The position numbers were made by a program, and so were the translations under genes. Below are positions 35,537-48,714 of a stretch of DNA of 64,000 nt, piece after piece. The notes under the pieces were generated by a model. That model made no database searches. It had not been told where the DNA came from and saw nothing but the letters and a program-made list of their open reading frames with translations. The first letter of the stretch is position 1. Every line of letters starts with the position of its first letter. The stretch covers positions 1,687,501 to 1,751,500 of the forward strand of contig CM065396.1 in NCBI GenBank assembly GCA_033060915.1. Reading direction: 5' to 3'. Source of the DNA: Euryodendron excelsum (Eukaryota; Streptophyta; Magnoliopsida; Ericales; Pentaphylacaceae).

Positions 35537-37339
35537 CTAGATCAAAATCTCTAAAACTCGGCTCAAGAGGAGGCGGCCGATTATTGGAAGCACCAGCATC
35601 CTACTAGGAAGAAGAACTTGAATCAGTAAGGTAGATAGATAACTAACAAAGCTAAAATAAATAAAAAAAAGAGGGTAATATACCCCGCCACCTCTTATCT
35701 GAGTCGACTGTGCAATCAAAGCGGCTACTTTAGCTTGGTACTGGTCCCTCTTCATTTGGAATTGATCCCTCATGGTAGCAAACTTAGCCTGAGGCACAAA
35801 TCCCCCAGCCTGACGCCATAAGTACATTACCTCCTGGCCAACGGCATAGCCTTTGACCACCACCTCGAACTGGATGAAGGCACCTATGGTTCGAGCTCCA
35901 AAATGTGTAGCGTATTCAGTCTCCGAAGGAAGCAAAAAACTAGCACCCGGCTGATGCTCCTGATACGGAATAGGGACCCCTAAACCAAAATTCCAAACAT
36001 ATACTCCAGTGGATCCCTAGCTGATTGACTCCTTGTGGAACTGGCACCAATGCCGGTCTCCCAAATAGGACTCCCAAGACTCATCACTAAGAAAGGAAAT
36101 CCTCAATAGAGACATCGAGACAAGATAACTGACTGCCTCATAATGAACCGATCCAACAAAGCGCTGCAAAGTCACATCTCTCGCCTCTATCAACTATATG
36201 TTTGCCCGTATTGTCACAAAGTCAGTAATCTCATATCAGAGGGCTACCTGATCACTAGCCCACCTCAAAGCCTAGGGATAAAGGTTCACCTCTACTACCT
36301 CTAAACGGCGAACCGGCAAATACTCATAACTCCACCAGATCAGAAAGGGCCAAAACCCGATCACATTGCCCCAGCAGAAGGAAGTACAGACCCTTATGGA
36401 TCTGAGGAAACAACCAAAAGAGAAAAACCCCCAGTCCAGCTCTAACAAAGCTCTCAAATCAGCTACCACACACACCAATCTGAACGGGACAATCGACTTG
36501 TTGTTATTGTAAAAACAATTAAAACTAATATACAGAACCAGTTGTAGCCTCGTAATATCTCGCCGCTCAGGTGGTGGCTCAACAGAGAAGGTACTCTCAT
36601 CCCAACTAAGCCAGGACACACGAAAAGCAGAGCGGTTAGGAGGTGGCAGGTCCAACAGAGCACAAGCCTCGACTTTAATAACTGGCTACAAGGTAATCAG
36701 ATGGATAGCAAAAGAAAGCCCAGTGATAATGGCCCAGTCTAACAGAGTAGGACCTAGCTCGAAGCCAAAAAATGGAAGGTCATTGTCTCGCCAAACCATC
36801 TCTCAATCAATGCTACTATTAAATGTCAGTTCTAGCAGTTTGCCTATAATCCCATGAATGCCCTGAACCCAATCTCTGCCAGAAAGGTGCAGTAGGATGG
36901 AGTGGCCCATTGCATGGTACTAAAAGCCTGGTGGACGCCTCGTCTAAATGATGTATGTACTCGGGAGGGGGCAAATGTTGCCGAGAATATACACTAGGAT
37001 GATGGCCTCGGTCCCCTAATGGAGGAATGTCTAGCATCTCTAAATCTCTCAAATTCGCATCTGTCTACCTCCGCTTAGTAAAGGCCATTCCGTAACTAGT
37101 CACACGATCTCGAAGGCCTGGTGCCTCATCCTTAACATCCATCTTTCCCACAAAAGTTGGCTCGACTAGAGGAAAAGGGTCGATCAAAGGCTACTCCCCC
37201 TCCTACTTTGACTAGAAGAAGTCTTGCCAGTTGATCTATAACTGCCTCTAGGGTGACTAAAACTGCCAATGAAATTCGTACGAATCTCCTTCCCAAACCG
37301 ACGTCTCTGCTCAGAACCGGCATCACCAACGCCTGTCAT
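35537..37339 (-). pseudogene. Antisense plant-mobile-domain-like ORF of element R, broken
   Basis: Read opposite to the element, between the spacer and the 3' LTR. It starts MTGVGDAGSEQRRRFGKEIRT (ATG 37337-37339), as in element L. It continues, with frameshifts, through DIPPLGDRGHHPSVYSR (about 36980) and FLAEIGFRAFMGL (about 36870), then LIVALIERWFGETMTFHF and LLDWAIITGLSF, and WLSWDESTF. It ends with a charged region around QAKFATMRDQFQMKRDQYQA (about 35740). The ALIERW...TFHF...ITGL pattern is that of the plant mobile domain (aminotransferase-like) found in some plant transposons and host proteins. At least five stops or frameshifts break it. Antisense extra ORFs are known in Tat-lineage elements; that this one is such an ORF is an inference. 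Role unknown. Confidence 0.7.
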
Positions 37340-38765
37340 CTTGAAGTCAAATCAAGGTAAAAGACATTAATAGATGGTATATGCAGTTCAAAAGACAAGA
37401 GGTACATAAAAAAGAAAATAAAGAAACGAAGGAATGACATAAGTCCTGTTCCCTTATTCCCAACAGAGTCTATTCTACAAATCATCGGTTTCCAAAACTT
37501 TTCCCTTCAAAAGTTTGTTTTCAAAATCAATTTTCAAAGGTTTCCTAAGCTTTTTCCTTCAAAATTTTATTTTTGAAATCAATATTCAAAGGTTTCCTAA
37601 ATTTTTTCCTTCAGAAGTTTATTTTCAAAATCAGTTCAAGGGTTTTCTAAACATTTTCTTTCAAAAGTCTATTTTCAAAATCAGTTCAAAGGTTTCCTAA
37701 ACTTTTTTTCCCTTCAAAAGTTTATTTTCAAAATCAATTCTCGAGGATTTTTGCAATTTTTCCTTTAAAAAAAAAGTCCTATTCAAAATCAATTCTCAAG
37801 TGTTTCAAAACTTTTCCTTCAACAGTTTCATTCAAGGTCATTTTCAAACGATTTTTAAATTTTTTCCCTCCAAAGTTTTATTCGAAGTCCATTTTCAAAT
37901 TTTTTTTAACTTTTCCTTTAAAAAGTTTTATTCTAAAGACCTCCTGAGTTTCTCGTGGTCTTCTCTGCCAAAATGCCCTACCCTCAAAGATTTTATATCT
38001 TTTTCCTCCAAAAATATTTCATCTCAAAATTTTTCTAACTTTTCCCTAATTTTGAAAATTTTCAGTAGAATCTTGTTTATAAATGGTCCTTGCAACCCCC
38101 AAAACACTTTAATAGAATAGAAACTGTGCACCACCCGGTATCACAATCACATAACACCAACACACATAAAACAATCTCGGCACATTCTTAAGATTTTTAA
38201 ATTTTCAAACACATATTTTATTTTTTTAAAATCTAAGGGTTTTCATCATGCTTGAAAATTCTTTCAAAGTTACTTCAAATATTTTCTAAAAAATTTCCAT
38301 ATTTTTCTAGATATCAAACTCAAACAATTCCACCAATTCCACCAGTGTTCAAAACACATTAAAACATCAATTTTTACTATTTACACAACTCAAACGGAGT
38401 TCTACACATCAAAATCAACACAAAACAAAAAAACTCACCTCTTGGAGTTCTCCGATGAAATCTTCTTCTTCGACAACAATTTCAGCAATAGTGATTACTT
38501 CTGACAACTCTTTGGCATCCTCTAAACTCACTCCTTCAATGTTTAAGAGTCCTTAATTACAAAACCCTTTAGAAAAGCCCTCAAACTTTCAAAATTCTCA
38601 CAAACCCATAAGCCTCGAATGATGGGCTGTGCACAACTTTGAATTCCCAGACCTAGGGCCACTAGTAATGGTGCCAAGGCATTTTTAAGCCAGGCGCCAC
38701 TCCTATCACCTTACGGTCAACATGAGAACCTTACTTTATCATTTTCTGCCTTTGAAAAGCAAAGA
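37340..38765 (+). repeat. 3' untranslated region of element R, tandem-like repeats
   Basis: Pyrimidine-rich non-coding sequence. Units of about 53 bp around ttccttcaaaagtttattttcaaaatca repeat from about 37500 to 37930. A copy of the gacctcctgagtttctcgtggtcttctctgcc module lies near 37940. This mirrors the 3' region of element L (10415-13510), but the array is much shorter. A decayed hairpin-array-like piece, ggcgccactcctatcacc, is at about 38695. No gene. Confidence 0.7.
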
Positions 38766-38783
38766 CAGAAAAAGAGAGGCCGC
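38766..38783 (+). other. Polypurine tract of element R
   Basis: gacagaaaaagagaggccgc ends directly before the TGTAAGC start of the LTR. It is the inverted counterpart of 10398-10414. Confidence 0.75.
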
Positions 38784-41700
38784 TGTAAGCACCCCATTTT
38801 GGCCCATTCAGTAATCTTCGGCCCTACCGAACTCACATTCCAACCAACACAAAAACGTTCAAGCCCAGACCGGCTCTCCAAACTCAATCTAGTTAATTAA
38901 CCGTTTTGCGAGCCTGTCGGGCCCAATAGAGGCAAAATGACCAGAATACTCTTGAGGCACTACTAGGTCTAATCATAGTCGGCACGTTTTCCTAAAGATG
39001 GTAAGTTGATATTTCAACCTCAATTACAGTTCCAATTCCAATCTAGACTAGTCCAACTCAATTTGGCACTTTTTTTGAGAAAACTCCTTAGAGCGGTAAG
39101 TCCCTTCAAATTTGTCAGCTGAGATGGAACCCAAGTCCCTAAGATAGTAGAGCGGATCACTTTTGGCGCCTGCTAGCCCACCAACGTAGAATGTCCATTA
39201 TCCGGCTCATCAATTGGGAAATAACCTAAGGCCCTGAGACAATAAGACCATCCAGCAGGTTCCCAAGATGAGGCAGTCTTCGAAATGAACGCACACCATC
39301 AGAGTAGTAGAAACACTCATAAACATCACAACCATCAGATTGGCAAAAACACTCGCAAATAGGTCGACACTGGGAATTGCCAACAAACTCCCTATGTCAC
39401 GGGATCGAACAAGCCTCTTAGCTGTGACATGTTTACCAAAAGATGGGATAGCTTCGAAAACCAACTTGTCATACACTGTCAGAGTGGTGGAAACACTAAA
39501 AAATACCAGTGCTTAATAGCCCACTCTAGTGAAAAATAATCAAACTGTCCATTGGGCCCTACCGGCATGCGTATCGAGAAAATACCTAAGTCCCAGTGCG
39601 GTAAGTCCACCATTCTAAGATTGTCTCAAGGATAATCTAGCTTGTTCAAGTGCCTTCCAATTCTTTTCGGATCAATTCTGAGAGCATCCAGTCAAAATGA
39701 CCATTTTGTCCCTAGGCATCCGATCACCACTAGGAACCACACCGGCTTTGAGTATCAAATCAGTTACCTTACGAGGATGCTTCTAATAGCACTCCCAACC
39801 TTCTAATACCTTTTTGGATCATTCTAAGTCTATTTTGGTAAGCCCAGTGCAAAATGACCGTTTTGCCCTTGGTGGGTCGATCGCCTTTTCCAACCACACC
39901 GACTCTGGCTATCAAATCGAAAATTTATCGGAACACTCTTGATAGTATTTCTAACCTCAAGTCTTATCCTAGATCATTCTGGTTCAATCTCGGTGGTCCT
40001 TCGGTTCAAATGATCATTTTGCACCTGGTGGGCCGATCTACCCTTTCAACTATTCTAGCACTATTTTTCAAGCCAATTACCTCCAGGACACTCTTTTAGG
40101 GGTTCCTTTCCATCCCCAACCTTCCGAGTCATTCCTTGACTTTTCATAATTACTTCCAGTGGAGCCAAACTAAAAATCGCATGGTAGTCACTAGGATAGG
40201 TGCCCAAATCTTTTGCCTACATCCTAAGTGTCAAATGATCTGTTCTTGCTGCTTTAAAGCTTTTTTAAGTGGCTTAGTAGTGGCGCCAAGCCAAAAAATA
40301 GCCTGGCAGCACTACAATAGGTGTCATAGCTAAGTTCGATTACCTGTAAATATAGACCACCTCCTGCGTAAAAAGGATTCGCAAACTCGCTCCAAAAATG
40401 CTACCTCACTGAAAACAGGCCTTAAAACCCTAGTTTTCTCAATTCTTCTTCAAACCCTAGCCTCCCTACACTTTATACACATAAACCCTAGCTTTTATAC
40501 ACTAAAATACAAGCCTCTAAACATCCACTGAAGATCAAGGGCTGCGTATTCAAAACTCTCAAGGTGAAGCAAACAAACCAATCAAAGCAAAAAGAAGACA
40601 AGGTAGGTTCTTGATTTGGTTTATGCAATCCCCCCGCTCTCTTTTCTTTCCTAACCCACTTGGGTTCTCTTCTATTTAATCCCCATCTTCTACCCTCCTT
40701 TCTCTCATGGTTGAAACAAGGGACTTCCTGGTTCATGCCTAGGAAGACTTGTTAAAGGTCACCGTGCTAGGGGCTTTCTTCAAGTTTAACCTAAGACGGT
40801 ATGGGTTTGACCCTTTGATTATGTGGTGAAGCCTAACCTTGTATGTTCACGACCTTATTGCATTGTGTTTGTCATGTTCATGTATTGCATTCAAAATTGT
40901 ATTCAAATTTGTTTTTAAGGTTAAGGTTATATCAAAGTTGTTTTTCAAATCTCTTTTTTTTCAAACCTATTTTCAAACCACAATCCTAAGGTGATTCTAG
41001 CCATTCCATGGTTAGGGTTGCTTTAGAAAGTGTCACATTCAATGAAACCATCGAGGCCCAAATTTTATGTTCAAACCTTAAATTGTTTTTATCAATAAAT
41101 CACAAATCCTAAGATGATTCTAACCATTCTATGGTTATGGCTGCATTAGGAATGTGTTGCATTCAATGTGATCATTTTGGTCTATATTTCAAGCCCTAGT
41201 TATTTTCAAAAAGCACAATCCTGGAATGGTTCTAATCTTTTCAATGTTAGAATCGTTTTAGAAAAGTGAGATATTCAAGAGACTTGTAAAAGTTTATATT
41301 CAAACCCCCTTCCAAATAGTTTTGAAAATCTACTTCCAAAAACTCTTTTCAAAGATTTACTTTCCAAAAACTCCTTGTCTTGAGAGTCTAAGTCAAAACC
41401 CTAGAATCTATGATTAGGAAACCCTAATCCCTTTCTTAAAATCATGACTTTCTATTTGCATCAAATCATAGATTTTCAAAACTCTTTTTCTACATAAAAT
41501 CATAAATTTTCAAATTCTAGACTTTCAAAACTCAAACTTTTCAATTCCGTGTCAAATCCTCCAAATTAGGAAACCAATTCAAATCCTCCAATTTTGAAAA
41601 CAAGATCAACTCCTTCATTTTTGGAAACAAAATCCAATCTTTTATTTTAGAAAATAGAGATCAAATCTTTTCTAATTTCAAAGGTTTCCTAATTTCAAAC

Positions 41701-43104
41701 TTCCAAATATTTTCTAATTTCAAAGCCTTCCAAAAACAAAACTTTCCTTTTTCAAATTCGAATCCAACCTTTTCAAATTAAAGTGCTTTGCATAAATCTA
41801 AGGTCATAGGATTGCCCAAATCCCTAATTACCCCAAACCTAGGTCAAATCTTTTCAAATTCAAACTTTTCAATTTCAATGTTTCCAAGTTCGAACCTTTC
41901 CTAATTTCAAACCTTTTCCAAATCCCGACTTTCCAAATTTCAAAATCAAATCTTTCTAAAGTTCAAACCTTTCAAATTCAAAACCTTCCTAATTTGAAAA
42001 TTTTCTAATTTGGAACCTGCCTATTACGAAACTTCCTAAAATCAAAGCTTTCTAAATTCAAACCTTTCTATTTCGAGTGCATGTTTCAACCCTAGGTTAC
42101 ATAAACCCTCGGAGGCCAAAGCTCTAGTTTAACCCTAACTCTAAGTTAGAAAGCTTTAACTCTTTTCTAAAACTCAAGTATAAAATCAAGATGGTCTTAA
42201 AACTTCAATTCGATTCAAGATGATTTCCAAGTTCAATTCAAGCTTTCGAAAATAAGTCCAAGTTCTATTTCAAAGTTCAATTTCCAGTCTTCCATTCAAA
42301 GTTCAAATCAAACTCTTTTCAAGTCAAACTTTTCAAAGCTTTCAAAGTGTCTTTTCAAATCAAATAGGACCCCAAAGTGTCTATTTTCAATCGGACCCTG
42401 TGTTTGAACTACGACTGACCTGATTCCCAACAAAAGGATACGTAGGCAACCCTCATGGGCGCAGTCACCACCATTTTCAAGTTTTCAATTTCCATAACCT
42501 TTCTCAAAATTCCAATTCTCTGTTTCAAAACTTATTTTCATGCACTTGCGTATCATACATTATATCATTCTTAAAGTGATGGCTCAAACAATTTTCTAAA
42601 ATTCTTTTCAAAGTGGATATAATTGGACATTGAATAATCAAATATTCTAAATAAGTGAAATTAGGGTGAAAAGATATGTAGGTACCACAAGGGCGAGATA
42701 GGGTGATAGCCTTGTGCATCTTCCCTATACGTAACCAACCTTCGAACCAAAAATCACTATTTTGAGAGACCAAAAATGAAGTTATTTTTAAAAAAGGCTT
42801 AAATCTTTCCAAAGGTTGCCAAACAACCTATTTTCTAAACACAAAAAAACCCTCTCTTGAGAAAGTTTTTCAAAACCGTTTCTAAAATTCTAAGTTTAGC
42901 TTTGAATTATGCTTAGTTTTAGGTGACCTAACTCACCTTAACAAAGTTAGGTGGCAGCTCCAAACCTTTTCCAAAAGCCCTTATTCAAGTCAATGTCCAA
43001 TTCAAACCTAGTTGCACTCGTCATTTTAGGAGGATGAGTTCTAACGAGAGAGTACTGTGTTTTTCTCACTTATTTTCTCGAGTGAGAAAAATCGAGGTGC
43101 GATA
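38784..43104 (+). repeat. 3' LTR of element R (4321 bp), Tat-like
   Basis: Begins TGTAAGCACCCCATTTT after the polypurine tract and ends ctcgagtgagaaaaatcgaggtgcgata, the usual LTR end with CA decayed to TA. It contains U3 blocks, a decayed hairpin array (about 40262-40325), a mutated TATA region (tgtaaatataga at 40345), a splice-donor-like site (aaggtaggt, 40601), the pyrimidine-rich repeat and the cttaacaaagttaggtggcag block. It is more diverged than the solo LTRs. The next base belongs to the chromovirus protease, so element R inserted into that chromovirus. Confidence 0.88.
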
Positions 43105-43482
43105 TAGCGTAGCTAGAGTTGGGGACATTGCATTCATTCATTGTCACATCGTTTGTGTGGGCATTGGGGTTAGAAGTAGACTAGTTAGAGTCAGGCTTGT
43201 GGGTGACACTTGGTTGGGGGCGGAGTATATTTGGACCAGGTTTTTTGGAATTGTGTTTTGAGGATTGATAATCGCTAGTTTGTTCACGACTTCGTCTTGT
43301 TAGACATATGTAGTTTTGACGTGATTTTAGGGATGTACTGGTTGTTTATGTTCAAGGCAATTAAAGATTGTTCCAATCATAGAGCGTCGATCTATGCTAT
43401 TAAGGGATATTGCTTTCGGTTTATGGGGGAGCGTAGTGATCCCTTGGAGGCTTCCTTCTTTAGTTTGTTTACTGGTGGCAAT
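43105..43482 (+). pseudogene. Chromovirus protease remnant
   Basis: The segment reads in pieces as a Ty3/gypsy chromovirus aspartic protease. It has GTLHSFIVTSFVWALGLEVD (family: DSGATHSFI...; the DSG is lost at the LTR junction), then FDVILGMYWLF (family GMDWL) and SNHRASIYA...RFMGERSDPLEA and LFTGG. Stops and frameshifts are present. Its continuation is at 48092, beyond solo LTR 3, where the RT begins. Gag is not in the window; it would lie on the far side of the R and L insertions. Confidence 0.82.
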
Positions 43483-45119
43483 TGTAAGCACCCCATTTTT
43501 TACCGCTTAGCAGTCTACAGTTCGTCCAGACTTGAGTTCAAGTCAATATGGACATATTCTAGAATTCTAGTCCTAATCTAGTCAATTCATTGCTTCGCGG
43601 GCCCACCAGGCCCAAATAGAGGCAAAATGACCAAAATGCCCTTGTGGGCATTGCTCATTTTCAATTCCAATAGGCACGTCTTCTCGAAGACGGTAAGTCC
43701 CCTTCCAATCCCGTAGGTGCGTCTTCCCGAAGACGGTAAGTCCCCCTTTTCAATTCCAATAGGTGCATCTTCCCGAAGACGATAAGTTCCCTTTTCCAAT
43801 TCTAATTCCAATCCCTCTCTCGAGAAAGTTGATTCCTTGAGACGGTAAGTCTATCCAATCTAGCACGTTTTTTGAAGAAAGTCTCTTTGGAACGGTAAGT
43901 CCTTTCAAACTTGTCAACCGGGATGAGACCCCAAGTCCCCTAGATGATAGAACGGTCCACATTTGGCGCCTGCTAGCCCGCCAATGCAGAAATGTCCATT
44001 TCAGCACGCCTTTCGAGAAAGTTGAATACTCAGGCACTAAGTCCCTTTAGTAGCTTCCCGAGATCAGGCAGTCTCAGGAATGATCGCGAACCGTCAGAGT
44101 AGTAGAAATACTCGCAAACATCAAAGTAGCGGAAGTACTCGTAAATAGGTCAATATAGGGAATTGTCAACAAACCCCTAAATCACGGGACCGCCGTAAGA
44201 GTGACGAAAACACTCAAAACCCAAGTCAACACTAGTGCCTGCTAGCCCACTCCGGTAAAAAATAACCAAACTACCCTTAGGGTCATTTTCGGCACATTTT
44301 TGGAGAGCACACCTAAGTCCTCAGAATGGTAAGTCCACCCCTTCTAAGATTGTCTTAAAATCAATCTGGCATGATTAGGTACCTTCTAGTCAGTTTCGGG
44401 CCAATTTCGAGACTTTTTAGTTAAGATGACCATTTTGCCCTTAGGCGTCCGAGCACCCCGGGGACCACACCGGCTCTGGGTATCAAACCGGTAACCTCCC
44501 AAGAATACTTCCTATAGTATTCTTAACCTTCCTTTATCTTTCTGGATCATTCCGAGTCATTTCTGACAAACCCTGTGCAAAATGACCGTTTGCCCCTGGT
44601 GGGCCGGTCGCCTTTTCTGACCACACCGGTTCTAGGTATCAAACCAGCAACCTCATGGAACATTCTAAATAATGTTTCCAAGTCTCAAGTCTTCTTCCAG
44701 AACATTCTGAGTCCGTCCCGGCAGCTTTCTGGCCCGATTGACCGTTTTGCCCTTAATGGCCCAGTCAACCCTTCCGATAAATCTTGTCATCCTTTTTCAA
44801 ATCCATTACTCCCTGGGCCTCTATTCTAAGAGTTCTTGCCCTTTTCCGGCCCTCTGGGTCATTCCCAGCCCCTTCGAATCATTCTTGGACTTTTCGGAGT
44901 CACTCCTTGTGAAGATAGGCTAAAAATTACATGGTAATCACTAGTACAAGCTCCCAAATCTTCTCAAGATACGTTGCTTGCCCACCTTCAAACTTTCCTA
45001 ACTGGCTGGTGCCACTAGTAGTGGCGGAAGCCAATATTTGGCCTAACGCCACTTCTAGTGGCACCAAAAGCATTTTTGGCCTAGCGCCACTATAATAGGT
45101 GCCAGGTCATTCCCTTGTC

Positions 45120-45127
45120 TATAAATA
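45120..45127 (+). promoter_or_regulatory. TATA box of solo LTR 3
   Basis: tataaata within gtctataaatacagagc, just after the hairpin array. It matches the boxes of solo LTRs 1 and 2. Confidence 0.7.
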
Positions 45128-45451
45128 CAGAGCTTCTTCCAATGTGAAAGAGGTCCACAAACTCAGTCTAAAAATCCTACTCTTCGATATACAGAGTTTG
45201 TAGCCTCCCAAAACCCTAGTCTCCTTTAAGTTTTCCAAACCCTAGCTTCCATACACAAACCCTAGCCTCCTATACACTCGTACACTCTCATATACTCATA
45301 CACTAGCCTTAAACCCTCCATTGAAGGCTTGAATAGCTGCAACTACAAAGCTTTGAAGATCGAACATAAACTCTTGAAGACTGACGTGAAGACCGAAGCA
45401 AAGCAAGCAAAGCAATGCGCATAAAACTAAGCAAAATAAAAAAGACACAAG

Positions 45452-45457
45452 GTAGGC
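45452..45457 (+). promoter_or_regulatory. Splice-donor-like site in LTR leader
   Basis: acacaAG|GTAGGC about 330 bases after the TATA box. The equivalent position in the other LTR copies also keeps AG|GTA: 19771 and 24843 and 5653 on the minus strand, 40603 on the plus strand. A spliced leader is inferred, not shown. Confidence 0.45.
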
Positions 45458-48091
45458 ATCTTATTTACGTTTACGGATCTTTCCCCTCTCTTCTCTCTCC
45501 TAATCCACTTGGGTTTTCTTCTATTTTAATCCCCCATCTTCGTCCCCCCCTTTCTTGCATGCTTGAAACAAGGGACTTCCTGGTCCATATTTAGGATTAG
45601 GCTATTGGAGAGTCACCTTGTCGGGGGCTTTCTTTTAGTCTAATTGGAGACCACGTGGGTTCAGCCCCTTTGATTATGTGGTGAAGCCTTTAACCTTGTA
45701 TGTTCACGACCCCAATTTGCATTGTGCACATCATGATCTTGCATTCTTCCAAAATTTGTTTTCAAACTCATTTTCAAAAGCTTACATCAAAATCTTCTTT
45801 TTCAAAACTTGTTTTCAAAATCACAATCCTAAGGTGATTCTAGCCTTTCCATGGCTAGGGTTGCTTTAGAAAAGTGTTACATTTAAAGTGACCAATATGG
45901 TCCATATTTTCAAAACATTGTTATTTTCAAAACCACTATCTTAAAGTGTTTCTAACCTTCTTATGGTTAGAATCACTTTAGAAAAGTGAGATATTTCATA
46001 TACTTTCTCAAAAATTTCCTTCTAAAAACCTCTCTTTCAACATACTTCCTAAAACTTCTCTTCAACCACCTTTTCAAAATTCCTTTCCAAAGTTGTTTTT
46101 CTAAAACTTCCCTCCACAAAACTCACTTTCCTAAAAACTCCTTTTCAAAACACTCTCCTCAAAATTCACTTTCTAAAAACACTTCCTAGGTTTCCTTCTT
46201 AGAAAACTCTCTCTCTAAATCTCTTTCCTAAAAATTCTTTCCAACAATCTCCTTCCAAAAATTCCCTTCCAAAAACTCTCTCTTTTCAACTTCATTTTCT
46301 AGAAACTCCTCTCAAGGATTTCTTTCCAAAAATCTCCCTTTCTAAAAACTCACTTTCCAAAAACCTCTTTTCTTAGAGCCCAAGTCAAGCCCTAGAACCC
46401 ACGATTAGGAAACCCTAGTTTTCTTACTAAAAACATGATTTTCAATCTTACCTTAAAACCTAGATTTCCAAAACCTCTTTTCTACGTCAAAACTATAGTC
46501 TTCCAAATCTAGGGTTTCTAAAACTTCCCTTTCGAAATCCATGTCAAATTAAATCTTCCCTTTAGGAAACCAAAACCAATCTTCCCATTTAGGAAACTAG
46601 ATCCTATCCTCCGTTTTTGGAAACAAAATCAAAACATCTCTTTAGAAACAAAATCCAATCCCTTATTTTAGGAAATAGGAATCTCAATCCTTAATAGTCT
46701 AAACCTTTCCTAATTCAAATCCTTCCTAAACCGTAAGTTTCCTAAACCGAAACTTTCAAATCTTTCCTTAAAACTTTAAGTATTCAAATCTTTTCTAAAT
46801 TCCAACCTCTCCTAATTCTATCCCTTTCCAAATCTTAACTTTTCAAATCTTTCTAAACTTCCAAACTTTCTAAATATCAAATCTTTCCAAATTCAAAACT
46901 TTCTTAAGTTGAAACTTTCTAAGTTCTAAACTTTCTAACTTTCAAATCTTTCTTAAATCAAAACTTTTCTATTTCAAAACATTCCCAAATTGGAACTTTC
47001 TTGTTTTAAACTTTCCTAATCCGAAACTTTTTAAAGTCAAAAACTTTCCTAATTTGAAAACTTTCCTAAATTGAATATTTCCTAAACCAAAACTTTCCTA
47101 AAATGAAACTTTCCTAATTTCAACTTTCCTAATCTTCCAAGTCCAACACTCAAGTCAAATGTTTTCTTAACTCTCATGTTTTTCCTAAATCTTATCTTTC
47201 CTAAGTCTAGGTTTCTTAAATCTCAATCTTTCCAAAACAAGTCCAATCTTCTCAATTCTAATTTCCAATTTTCTATTCTAAGTTCAAATCAAATCATTTT
47301 TCAAATCTATTTTCCATTGAACTCTTGTCCGAACTACGACTGACTTGATTTCTCCAAAAAGATATGTAGGCAATCCTCATGGGTGCGATCACAACTTCTT
47401 TCAAATCTCCAATTCTACAATCTTTTTCAAGCTTCTATTTCCATAACTCTTTTCAAATCTCTTTTCAATTTCAAATCTATCTTTTTCAAATTTATTTTTA
47501 AATCAAATCAAGTTCTTTCCAAATCTATTTTCAAATCTTTTTCTTGCACTTACATATCATGCATCATGTCTTTTTGAAAAATTATTTTCTAAAGTGAACA
47601 GGATTAGACATTTGTTAGTTGAAGACTCTCATAGGTGAATTTAGGGTAAATATACATGTAGGTACCGCAAGGGCGGGGTAAGGTGATGGCTTAGTGCATC
47701 TTCCCTACACGTAACCAACCTCTGAACCTAGAATCACTATTTTTAAAGACCAAAATGGAGTTTATTTTCAAAAAGGGCTTAGTTATTTTCCAAAGGTTGC
47801 CAAACAACCTGTTTTCTTAAAAACCCTCTCTTGAGGCAATATTTTCAAAATCATTTTCCATAAACCCTAAGTGTGATCCTCGGATTATGCTTAGTTTTTA
47901 AGTGACCTAACTCACCTTAATCAACTTAGGTGGCGACTCCAAATGTTTTCTAAAAGCCCTTTATTCAAATATATTTTCAATTCAAATCTAGTCGCACTCA
48001 TTCTTTTAGGAGGGTGAGTTCTAACGAGAGAGTATACTATTTTTCCCGCTTGTGTGTGTATTCCTCGAGTGCGAAAAATTTAGGCGCGACA

Positions 48092-48714
48092 GCAGTTCTA
48101 GCTTTTTCTTGGCCAATTAGTTAGCCGAGGATGGGGTTGGGGTTGGTAAGGAATTTCCTCTAATTTTTTATAGGTAATCAGATATTTTCCTAGATGACTT
48201 GTATGGTTTACTGCCTATTCAGGAGATAGAGTTTGCATTGGATCTTCTGTTTGGGGCAACACCAATTTCGATGGCACCTTACCATTTTGCACCAGCTAAG
48301 TTGTGAGAATTGAAGGTTTTATTTGACTGGGTGTTTTGCCTTGGGGAGCATCAGCATTGTTTGCTAAGAAGAAGGATGGTTCCTTGCGATTGTGTATCCA
48401 TTACAAGATGCTGAATTAGATCACAAAAAAGAATAAGAGTCCTATGCCCAGGATTGATGATTTATTTGACCAATTAAAGGATTCCAAGTGTTTCTCAAAG
48501 ATCAACTTGAGGTCAGGTTACTACTAATTGCGGGTCAAGGAGGAGGACATCTCCAAGATGACTTTTTGCACACAGTACAGACATTAAGAATTTGTAGTGA
48601 TGCCATTTGGGTTGACGAATGTACTGGCATCTTTTATGGCTTGATGAATCAGACTTTTCGCAAGTACTTGGATCGGTTCACGGTTGTCTTCGTGGATGAT
48701 ATTTTGATATATTT
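48092..48714 (+). pseudogene. Chromovirus reverse transcriptase, first part, broken
   Basis: Continues the chromovirus pol after solo LTR 3. Across frames it reads DLYGLLPIQEIEFALDL, then APISMAPYHFAPAKL (family APISIPPYRMAPAEL), [24 protein letters not shown] (about 48365-48420), [19 protein letters not shown] and VMPFGLTN (about 48600), [15 protein letters not shown]. The polymerase signature FVDD is at 48689-48700. The solo LTR at 48715 cuts the gene four codons after it. Many stops and frameshifts. Confidence 0.88.

Larger units (their letters stand above)
43483..48091 (+). mobile_element. Solo LTR 3, Tat-like family (4609 bp)
   Basis: Complete LTR from tgtaagcacccc to taggcgcgaca. The flanks gcaat (43478-43482) and gcagt (48092-48096) form a 5-bp target duplication with one mismatch. 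The protease frame before it and the pol sequence after it belong to one chromovirus, so it is a solo LTR. In sense it has U3, the hairpin array (45002-45110), the TATA box (45120-45127), a splice-donor-like site (45452), the pyrimidine-rich repeat region and the conserved 3' end. No gene. Confidence 0.9.

Noticed and set aside
36463..36663. 66-codon minus-strand frame as a separate gene
   Set aside because: It overlaps the antisense plant-mobile-domain-like ORF in another frame and reflects frameshifts within it.
40488..40736. 82-codon minus-strand frame in the R 3' LTR
   Set aside because: It lies in the LTR leader region and is not open in the equivalent region of the other LTR copies.
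38784..48091. LTRs at 38784 and 43483 as the two LTRs of one element with a 379-bp interior
   Set aside because: The 379 bp are chromovirus protease that continues past 48091. The second LTR has its own target duplication, and the first is preceded by the R polypurine tract.
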